A DNA stretch of 20,179 nucleotides from Cuspidothrix sp046080565 (GTDB taxonomy: Bacteria; Cyanobacteriota; Cyanobacteriia; Cyanobacteriales; Nostocaceae), in contig JBJTUF010000056.1 in the NCBI GenBank assembly GCA_046080565.1, positions 1 through 20,179 of the forward strand, written 5' to 3'. A program made the translations under genes and the position numbers. Positions 7,018 to 12,564 of the stretch are shown piece after piece. Every line of letters begins with the position of its first letter. Position 1 is the first letter of the stretch. The notes under the pieces were generated by a model that did no database searches, had not been told where the DNA came from, and worked only from the letters and a program-made list of their open reading frames with translations.

Positions 7018-7875
7018 TTTGATGATGATTAATCATTTTTCCCCACTTATCTAAAAATTCTTTCCCTGATTGTGTTAACTCACAGTATTTAGTTAAATCA
7101 ATAAAATCTTTTTCTGTCTTTGCATAATTACTGACTTTTTCTAATTCAGCAATGTAACGATATGGAGGCTTAATTATAATCAATTCTGAATCTCTTAAGC
7201 GTCTTAATTCTGCTGCTGCATCCCTAGTTACATAAAACTTAAATACTGTATTATTATCTTCATGTTCTTTCAGTCCTTTCAGTTTTTCTACTTCTTTATA
7301 ATTCAGTATTAATCTATACATAAACTGTTGTAATTTATTTATTTCCTTCTGTTCTTTATTTAACGCATCAATTTGTTGTTGTTGTAATTTATTTTCTATT
7401 TCCTCTTGAGGTTTACCTACTATTTCTCTAACTTCTTCCATAAATTCAGCTTTTATTCCTTGAGGAGATAAGTAGGTTGGCATTAAAAATTATCGTTATG
7501 GCAAGGCAAGAGGCAAGAGGCAAGAGGCAATAGTAAAGAACCTTTGAGCGATTTTACTTTTCTTCACATACCTTTAATTTTTTCTGTTCACCTACTTAAA
7601 TCAAAACTTTTAAAATTAAATTTTTTAACTATTTCTACGGTTTGTGGTTGCAGCAACAAAATAATTGCCATTATAATAATATCAGGAAAGGTAATATCAG
7701 GCATTTTAATGTTTTCTGTGAGAATTGTTTTTTTATTAATTAGACTAGGAATAATAGTGATACTTGTTTGTGCAATAGGAAAAATAATCAATTTCAGAAG
7801 TAAATATATAAGGATAAATTTAGATGCAATATCCAAAAATTTAAAATCTTTGGCGGGTGTTGGTTCTTTAGACAT
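7010..7875 (-). pseudogene. Membrane protein gene split by a 128-bp MITE
   Basis: Two minus-strand frames are the halves of one gene. The upstream half starts at 7875 after a good ribosome site (GGAG at 7887-7884) and begins MSKEPTPAKDFKFLDIASKF. It has two hydrophobic segments (about residues 18-36 and 63-77) and reaches KKFNFKSFDL, where it enters the MITE and stops (TGA 7590-7588). The downstream half resumes after the MITE with SPQGIKAEFMEEVREIVGKP, a Gln/Glu-rich coiled coil and a basic-acidic C-terminal domain, ending at 7010. Removing the MITE and one TA copy joins GAT-TTA-TCT-CCT in frame (D-L-S-P), giving about 245 residues. The architecture is a membrane anchor plus coiled coil plus cytoplasmic domain. 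The function is unknown; it resembles an unnamed cyanobacterial family I vaguely recall. Confidence 0.7.
7470..7597. mobile_element. MITE family 1, copy B (128 bp, inverted to copy A)
   Basis: Bounded by AAGTAGGT (7470-7477) and ACCTACTT (7590-7597); on the reverse strand it matches 1063-1190 along its full length. The interior carries the same GGCAAGA-type heptamers. TA dinucleotides at 7469-7470 and 7597-7598 are consistent with a 2-bp target duplication. Deleting element plus one TA reconnects the flanking reading frames exactly, which defines the insertion boundaries well. Confidence 0.8.
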
Positions 7876-7970
7876 ATTATTTACTCCAGTTTAGGTGCGA
7901 TCTTTCATAAAATAACATAAGCTGCAACTCAAGTTACATAAAATAATGTGTCCGTAAATTATTGAGCATC

Positions 7971-8015
7971 AAATCCTAAATATATCCTGTTAATCCTCAA
8001 ATCCTGGATATCCTG
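7971..8015. repeat. AATCCTG-type short tandem repeat
   Basis: At least five loosely spaced ATCCT(G) units at 7972-8014 form a degenerate tandem repeat common in heterocystous cyanobacteria. A related array (units like ATCCGTG) is upstream of nifX at 15497-15530. Here it sits just inside the nifD element border, and 7876-8055 holds no gene. Confidence 0.4.
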
Positions 8016-8055
8016 ATTCTGACAAAATTAAAAACCATTAAACCATCAAAACAAA

Positions 8056-8202
8056 TACTCCGGTCCTTACCACGGTTACGACGGATTCGCAATCTTCGCT
8101 CGTGACATGGATTTAGCGCTCAACAGCCCAACCTGGGGATTAATTGGCGCTCCCTGGAACAAGTCTGCAAAGAAAGCATTAAGAGCTACAGCAGCCGTTT
8201 AG
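8056..8202 (+). CDS. nifD: Nitrogenase MoFe protein alpha chain, C-terminal exon only
   Basis: Forty-eight codons reading YSGPYHGYDGFAIFAR, then DMDLALNSPTWGLIGAPW and a short Lys/Ala-rich tail to TAG 8200-8202. This is the conserved C-terminus of NifD, the alpha subunit that with NifK forms the MoFe protein and holds FeMo-cofactor. In NifD this segment directly follows MHSWD, whose His is the FeMo-cofactor ligand (His442 in Azotobacter), so the element cuts the gene four residues after that ligand. There is no in-frame start: the segment is unusable until the element upstream is excised and it is joined to the 5' part outside the window. nifK follows after 200 bp. Confidence 0.93.
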   Translation, partial: YSGPYHGYDGFAIFARDMDLALNSPTWGLIGAPWNKSAKKALRATAAV

Positions 8203-8211
8203 AGAAATAAA

Positions 8212-8236
8212 GTAGGGGCAAACCTGCCCGTACAGG
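8212..8236 (+). repeat. GTAGGGGCAAAC...CCCGTACAGG dispersed repeat
   Basis: A 25-bp unit in the nifD-nifK spacer. It matches the reverse complement of 12482-12512 at both ends (GTAGGGGCAAAC and CCCGTACAGG) but has 3 bp in place of the 9-bp middle. The two copies bracket nifK in inverted orientation. Confidence 0.5.
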
Positions 8237-8265
8237 TAAAGCTTGGGGAGTGGAAAATTCAAGAT

Positions 8266-8312
8266 TCAAAATTAAAAATTCTCAGTTTTGGATTTTGCAT
8301 TTTGAATTTTGA
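8266..8312. repeat. AT-rich stem-loop in the nifD-nifK spacer
   Basis: The segments at 8266-8279 (TCAAAATTAAAAAT) and 8299-8312 (ATTTTGAATTTTGA) are complementary at 13 of 14 positions around a 19-nt loop, about 90 bp upstream of nifK. It could influence mRNA stability or NifD/NifK stoichiometry; that is speculation. Confidence 0.4.
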
Positions 8313-8402
8313 GCCACATTTCCCACTCTCCACCAAAAACGGGCAAGGAAAATTACCTCACCACACACGAACACCACACACAGCAAGCTTGGAGAACTAG
8401 AA

Positions 8403-8881
8403 ATGCCTCAGAATCCAGAAAATATTAAAGACCACGTTGAGCTATTCCACCAGCCAGAATATCAACAACTATTCCAAAACAAGAAGGAATTTGAAAACGG
8501 TCACACCCCTGAAGAAGTTCAACGAGTTGCAGATTGGACAAAGACCTGGGAATATCGTGAAAAGAACTTCGCTCGTGAAGCTTTAACCGTTAACCCCGCT
8601 AAAGGTTGTCAACCTTTAGGTGCTATGCTCGCTGCTGTGGGTTTTGAAGGCACTCTTCCCTTCGTTCAAGGTTCTCAAGGTTGTGTTGCTTACTTCCGTA
8701 CACACTTAACCCGTCACTATAAAGAACCTATTTCCGGTGTTTCTTCTTCCATGACAGAAGACGCTGCGGTTTTCGGTGGTTTGCAAAACATGATTGATGG
8801 TTTGGCTAACTCCTATCAACTCTATAAGCCAAAAATGATCGCTGTTTGCACCACCTGTATGGCAGAAGTTATCGGTGATGA
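8403..8881 (+). CDS. nifK: Nitrogenase MoFe protein beta chain, 5' part (interrupted)
   Basis: The first 160 codons of NifK, beta subunit of the MoFe protein, start at ATG 8403 with GGAG at 8391-8394. P-cluster cysteine ligands are visible at Cys69 (AKGCQPLGA), Cys94 (SQGCVAYFRTH) and Cys152 (CTTCMAEVIGDD). The frame then enters foreign DNA and stops at TGA 8883-8885. The break is within the codons for G-D-D. The sequence resumes at 10705 with LGAFITNAKNAGS, giving the family-typical AEVIGDDLGAFITN. Total after joining is 511 residues, against about 512 in Anabaena. As it stands, translation gives a 160-residue truncated beta chain with all P-cluster Cys but lacking the ligand Ser and the rest of the subunit. 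Confidence 0.95.
8872..8881 (+). repeat. Left core repeat of the nifK element
   Basis: TCGGTGATGA, identical to 10695-10704. It encodes part of I-G-D-D in nifK. Recombination between the two copies removes 1,823 bp and leaves one copy. The bases around it are only partly similar, so 10 bp is the full perfect repeat. Confidence 0.85.
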
Positions 8882-9160
8882 TTGATGAAATTGTATTTAA
8901 TCTTTGCCTGCTATATATTTTTCTTGCTTCACAAAAATACTTGATTAAATATTACTTGCAAATCAATACTGTTAATCTCTGTCATCACTGCCAATCACTA
9001 CAATATTTTCTAAAAAAATTGATTGATTATTTCTTAATAAGTCTAAACACTTATCATATTAATTTTTATTTTGTTCTAGATTTATTTTGATATATTTACT
9101 ACATAAAAAGCACCAAATAATTAATTTATTCAGTGCATATAGCAGATTGAATTTTAAGAA

Positions 9161-10552
9161 TTATTTATTGTTCAAGGCTTCTACTAATTGATATTTAGCT
9201 AAAATTTGTTTAAGTTGTTCATTTTCTGCGCGTAATTTTACTATTTCATCTCTAAGTTCATTTATTTCATCTTTCTTTTCTACCGCTTGATTAATAGCTT
9301 TTTTACGATTTTCTAAACCAAACCATCTTTGATAAGTATCTGTATGCTGTTGTACAGAATGTCCAAGATTATCTGCTGCTGCTTTGATTGGTATTCCCAT
9401 TAAATGCGCTCGAATAGCCCAAGCATGACGTAAATCATAAGGTGAAAAACCTAAATCAACTTTATGAAACCAGTCAGATAAAGCAGCACTCAAAGTGTGC
9501 ATACCTTTGACATTATCACGTCCGTTGATGTAGTTTTTAACAGATTGGATAATTTCAGGATTTTTTAAATCAAATAATTCTATCCATGAATCATACAATG
9601 GTAATGTTTCTCTTTCTCCTGTTTTACATAATTCATTAACTTTCCATGTTCTATGCTCAGATAACCAATGATTAAAATCAGGATATAAAAAAAGTTCTCT
9701 AGGACGACAACCATAAGTAGCTAACATTCCATAAAACCATCTAAAAACTAACCAATAATCAGATTGTTCCCGCCTTTTATTACGTCTATTATTAGCGTAT
9801 TTTTCCCATTTATAAAAACCTTGTTCAATTATTGATTCATCAGGAACTTGGCGAGGTTTCGGCTTAGGTCGTTTAAACTTAATAACTAAAGGTATATTAA
9901 ATTCTTTACAAAATAAATTTAGGGCGATAGATGTTCGATGTTTCCAGCTAGGAGTATCATTAGAAATAGTATCAAACTGTTTTTTGATATTTTCTGGAGT
10001 TGCTAACATATTTCTATCAAACTGATTCAGTACACCTAAATAATTTTTGAAAAAAGTTCCTTCAGATTTAATGTTTCTTGGTCGTGAACTAAAATATATA
10101 TTTTCATAGCTATCTAATAATTCTCCAAAGGTTTTTTCACTTTTTTCTTCTTTATTTCCTAAATATTTAGGATTCCATTCAAATTGCTGGCGAGCTATTA
10201 ATTTAGCTAATTCATTTGCTTCTTCTTCAGCAGTTTTTAATCCATAAAAATTAGCTGGTATTCCCAGTGATATTTTGTATTGTTTTGTAGATTTACCTTT
10301 AGTATCAATATCGTTAGGTTTTAAAGGTAATGTTGCTTGCAAATATAGACTCCCTGCTACTTTGACTATAGATACTCGTGAATTAGCAGCTTTTAGCCTA
10401 GAATTTACTTCTTTAAGGGAAACATCAAATTGAATTTCATTATTAGTTGTTTGTTTTTCTATATGTTTCATAGTTCCGATGTATGTCCCGTCTGTAGTGG
10501 CAGTTTTGACGGTAGACCCTTGATAACCCTTATGTAGCTTGGTTTTTGGCAT
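9161..10552 (-). CDS. XisA/XisC-type recombinase of the nifK element
   Basis: A 463-residue tyrosine recombinase, paralogous to the one at 5327-6622. Shared blocks include LQATLPLKP, GLKTAEEEA, YGMLA, RPRELF, CKTG.RE.LPLY, PYDLRHAWAIRAH and AAADNLGHSVQ.HT.TYQRWF. Catalytic-type residues are Arg283, Lys310, Arg375, His398 and nucleophile Tyr407; Tyr372 replaces the usual HxxR His. The C-terminus from about 424 (EKKDEINELRDEIVKLRAEN) is a heptad-like coiled coil, perhaps for multimerisation. Similarity to the paralogue starts at Met28 (ATG 10471-10469), preceded by GGA, so the first 27 residues may not be translated. It should cut at TCGGTGATGA, a core different from that of nifD. It is the only gene of its element and is antisense to nifK, so it needs its own promoter near 10553-10694. 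Confidence 0.92.
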   Translation of the reverse strand: MPKTKLHKGYQGSTVKTATTDGTYIGTMKHIEKQTTNNEIQFDVSLKEVNSRLKAANSRVSIVKVAGSLYLQATLPLKPNDIDTKGKSTKQYKISLGIPANFYGLKTAEEEANELAKLIARQQFEWNPKYLGNKEEKSEKTFGELLDSYENIYFSSRPRNIKSEGTFFKNYLGVLNQFDRNMLATPENIKKQFDTISNDTPSWKHRTSIALNLFCKEFNIPLVIKFKRPKPKPRQVPDESIIEQGFYKWEKYANNRRNKRREQSDYWLVFRWFYGMLATYGCRPRELFLYPDFNHWLSEHRTWKVNELCKTGERETLPLYDSWIELFDLKNPEIIQSVKNYINGRDNVKGMHTLSAALSDWFHKVDLGFSPYDLRHAWAIRAHLMGIPIKAAADNLGHSVQQHTDTYQRWFGLENRKKAINQAVEKKDEINELRDEIVKLRAENEQLKQILAKYQLVEALNNK

Positions 10553-10625
10553 TGCTTATTTTTTGCTTAAATATCATGAAACTGTGAAAGCAAAAATACT
10601 GCTGTTTGCTAGAAACTTTTTTCAA

Positions 10626-10646
10626 GTTTTTACTGTAACAACAGTA
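10626..10646 (-). promoter_or_regulatory. Dyad and GT-N10-AC motif upstream of the nifK-element recombinase
   Basis: TACTGTAACAACAGTA (10631-10646) is a perfect 6-bp inverted repeat around AACA, overlapping GTTTTTACTGTAAC (10626-10639), a relaxed NtcA-type GT-N10-AC match. It lies 74-94 bp upstream of the longest start of the recombinase, a sensible position for an operator. The match to NtcA's full GTA-N8-TAC consensus is poor, so another regulator is possible. Confidence 0.3.
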
Positions 10647-10694
10647 TTTCTGTACATTTAGAATACTATATATTGCCACGTATAACTGATATTT

Positions 10695-10704
10695 TCGGTG
10701 ATGA
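10695..10704 (+). repeat. Right core repeat of the nifK element
   Basis: TCGGTGATGA, the second copy of the crossover core, followed directly by C-TTA-GGT of the resumed nifK frame. The frame upstream of it (from 10673) is element sequence read by chance and is not part of NifK. Confidence 0.85.
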
Positions 10705-11761
10705 CTTAGGTGCGTTCATCACCAACGCTAAAAACGCTGGTTCAGTTCCTCAAGATTTACCAGTACCTTTTGCTCACACTCCTAGCTTCGTTGGTTCTCA
10801 CATCACCGGCTACGACAACATGATGAAGGGTATTCTTTCTGCCTTAACCGAAGGTAAGAAGAAATCCACCAGCAATGGTAAAATCAACTTCATGCCCGGT
10901 TTTGATACCTATGCAGAAAACACCCGCGAATTAAAGCGGATTGCTTCTTTGATGGGTATTAACTACACCGTTCTTTCTGACACCAGCGATTACGTTGACT
11001 CACCTAACGATGGTGAATTCAATATGTATCCCGGTGGTACTAAGTTAGAAGATGCAGCAGATTCTATCAACGCTAAAGCTACCGTTGCGCTTCAATCTTA
11101 CTCCTTGACCAAGACCTGTGAATACATCGCTAAGGAATGGAAGCAACCCGTTAGTGTTGCTCGTCCTTGGGGTATCAAGGGAACTGATGAATTCTTGATG
11201 AAAGTTAGCGAATTGACTGGTAAAGCAATTCCTGAAGAATTGGAAATTGAGCGTGGTCGTGCAGTTGACGCAATGACTGACTCCCATGCTTGGGTTCACG
11301 GTAAGCGCTTTGCTATCTACGGTGATCCTGACTTGGTTTACAGTGTAGTTGCTTTCATGTTGGAATTAGGTGCTGAACCTGTACACATTTTGGTTCATAA
11401 CACCAACAAAGAATTTGAAAAAGAATTGCAAGCTCTTCTAGATTCTAGCGAATTCGGTAGAAATGCTAAAATCTGGGGTGGTAAGGACTTATGGCACTTA
11501 CGTTCCTTGTTGTTCACCGAACCCGTAGACCTATTAATCGGTAACTCTTACGGTAAGTACCTGTGGCGTGATTGTGGTGTACCTTTAGTAAGAATTGGTT
11601 ATCCTATCATGGATCGTCACCACTACCACCGTTATGCAACCATCGGTTACAAAGGTGTAATCAACTTGTTGAACTGGGTTGTTAACACAATCTTTGATGA
11701 AATTGATCACAGCACCAACGTTGCTGGTAAGACCGATATCTCTTACGACTTGGTTCGCTAA
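10705..11761 (+). CDS. nifK: Nitrogenase MoFe protein beta chain, 3' part
   Basis: Codons 160-511 of NifK plus TAA, beginning mid-codon (C of GAC) and LGAFITNAKNAGSVPQDLPV. It contains AHTPSFVGSHITGYDN, whose Ser corresponds to the P-cluster serine ligand (Ser188 in Azotobacter), then NGKINFMPGFDTY, the central Rossmann-like domain (KRFAIYGDPDLV) and the C-terminal FIeld conserved in the family, GNSYGKYLWRD followed by IGYPIMDRHHYHRYATIGY. The end, GKTDISYDLVR, is typical of cyanobacterial NifK. It has no start of its own; expression requires excision of 8882-10704. The sequence appears intact and under constraint, which argues that the interruption is reversed in the cell type that fixes nitrogen. 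Confidence 0.95.
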
Positions 11762-11812
11762 GAATATCTTCTAGGGTGGGGTTTCTCCATCCTCACCAGG
11801 AAAATAAGCAAA

Positions 11813-11855
11813 GGGGATTGGGATGTAGGCAATTTTACCTCAAATCCCATTCCCC
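11813..11855 (+). terminator. Stem-loop after nifK
   Basis: GGGGATTGGGAT (11813-11824) pairs with ATCCCATTCCCC (11844-11855) at 11 of 12 positions around a 19-nt loop, 52 bp past the nifK stop. No U-run follows, so it may be a processing or stability element at the 3' end of nifHDK mRNA rather than a Rho-independent terminator. Confidence 0.4.
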
Positions 11856-11940
11856 ATCTCCAGTTCCTAGTCTATGTAGTTTCTTCCTTTCTCTTACCTG
11901 ACGGATGAATTTTCGATAAGTTCCAGCAAAATAAATCTTT

Positions 11941-12038
11941 TTCAGGACTAAAGTCCCGACTACGAAATCATCTCCCAGTTGGTAGTGAGGAATTTATTCC
12001 TCCTTTCAGGACTGAAGTCCTGACTACAAAATTATCTC
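11941..12038. repeat. Paired GGACTGAAGTCC-type repeats with central palindrome
   Basis: Two 34-bp copies, 11941-11974 and 12005-12038, differ at four positions and each carries a palindrome of the form GGACT-(A/G)-AAGTCC. Between them GAGGAATTTATTCCTC (11987-12002) is a perfect 7-bp hairpin. This is a dispersed cyanobacterial repeat type, and no reading frame crosses it. Confidence 0.6.
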
Positions 12039-12152
12039 AAAATTTTTTACATTACTGAATCTATTTTGATTTCTTGTCACTGACTTACTTACAATAATTT
12101 ATCTCTGATTACTTGCAAAATCATAAGTTATGAAAATCTCATCCCAGAAAAT

Positions 12153-12260
12153 ACAGATAAATACATATCTTTTTTAAAAATTTATCTGTGCAAATATTAT
12201 GTTGATCGGAGTCTAGAGTAAATCTAAAATCAAGTTGAACCTAAGTATATAAACTTGATT
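12153..12260. repeat. Two stem-loops in the nifK-nifE spacer
   Basis: ACAGATAAAT (12153-12162) pairs perfectly with ATTTATCTGT (12180-12189), and AATCAAGTT (12228-12236) with AACTTGATT (12252-12260). A third small dyad, GCTGTAAATACAGC, is at 12406-12419. The 803-bp spacer has no supported gene, so nifE may have its own promoter here. No clear -10/-35 or NtcA site stands out. Confidence 0.4.
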
Positions 12261-12481
12261 ATTTTCGTGGGATTAGAATTATTATATTTGTTATATCCTG
12301 TGGTAATCCTAAATTATTTCTGATAAAAATCTCATCTATTGAATATTACAGCAATTTCTCTTGTGTTTACCAAACTAAGCACAAACTAAGAAACATATAC
12401 TCATGGCTGTAAATACAGCAGATTGTAGATTAATGAACTACAGAATCTAAATTGAAACCTATACATAAAGTCAGTTTGAAT

Positions 12482-12512
12482 CCTGTACGGGTGAATGGCT
12501 GTTTGCCCCTAC
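12482..12512 (-). repeat. GTAGGGGCAAAC...CCCGTACAGG dispersed repeat, inverted copy
   Basis: The reverse complement begins GTAGGGGCAAACAGCC and ends CCCGTACAGG. It is the longer version of 8212-8236, with 9 bp rather than 3 bp in the middle, and lies 52 bp upstream of nifE. Confidence 0.5.
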
Positions 12513-12564
12513 TGACTCGGTGAATTCTTAAATTTCTTAAATTCCATCTAGTGCGAGAATAAAA

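Larger units (their letters stand above)
1..8062. mobile_element. nifD-interrupting excision element (nifK-proximal part)
   Basis: Only the last 48 codons of nifD are present, at 8056-8202. They are preceded not by the rest of nifD but by unrelated AT-rich DNA with a xisA-like recombinase on the minus strand, and no nifD 5' part is found in the window. In Anabaena PCC 7120 an element interrupts nifD near its 3' end and is excised by XisA during heterocyst differentiation at an 11-bp repeat, GGATTACTCCG as I remember it. Here the boundary reads AAATACTCCGG at 8053-8063 and keeps the TACTCCG part. The left boundary lies outside the window, so element size is unknown but at least 8 kb. The cargo is mostly hypothetical, immunity-like or decayed genes plus MITEs. 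The right border is probably exact to within a few bases; the excision itself is inferred. Confidence 0.85.
8882..10704. mobile_element. nifK-interrupting excision element, 1,823 bp
   Basis: A minimal developmental excision element: two 10-bp direct repeats, one recombinase gene (9161-10552, minus) and little else. The left 275 bp (8886-9160) is AT-rich with no convincing gene; the right 142 bp (10553-10694) carries the recombinase upstream region. Excision at the repeats yields GAA-GTT-ATC-GGT-GAT-GAC-TTA-GGT, restoring E-V-I-G-D-D-L-G. Heterocyst-gene interruption elements as small as about 1 kb have been described in surveys of Nostocales genomes, so the class is known. Excision here is inferred from the sequence. 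Confidence 0.93.

Noticed and set aside
7544..7894. A 116-codon hydrophobic + strand frame
   Set aside because: It is antisense to the membrane-protein gene and begins inside the MITE. Its hydrophobicity is explained as the complement of a membrane-coding sequence, and the minus strand has the ribosome site and the frame-restoring join.
8875..9090. A 71-codon frame overlapping the nifK break
   Set aside because: Starts inside nifK in another frame, has a low-complexity hydrophobic translation and no ribosome site.
10644..10655. GTATTTCTGTAC as a second NtcA site
   Set aside because: The spacer between GTA and TAC is 6 bp, not 8, so it does not meet the consensus.
10673..10704. TTG start for a separate NifK-like protein
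   Set aside because: The first ten residues are element DNA; NifK similarity begins exactly after the core repeat, so this is an exon, not an independent gene.
11045..11299. Antisense frame within nifK
   Set aside because: Shadow of a conserved coding region; no independent support.
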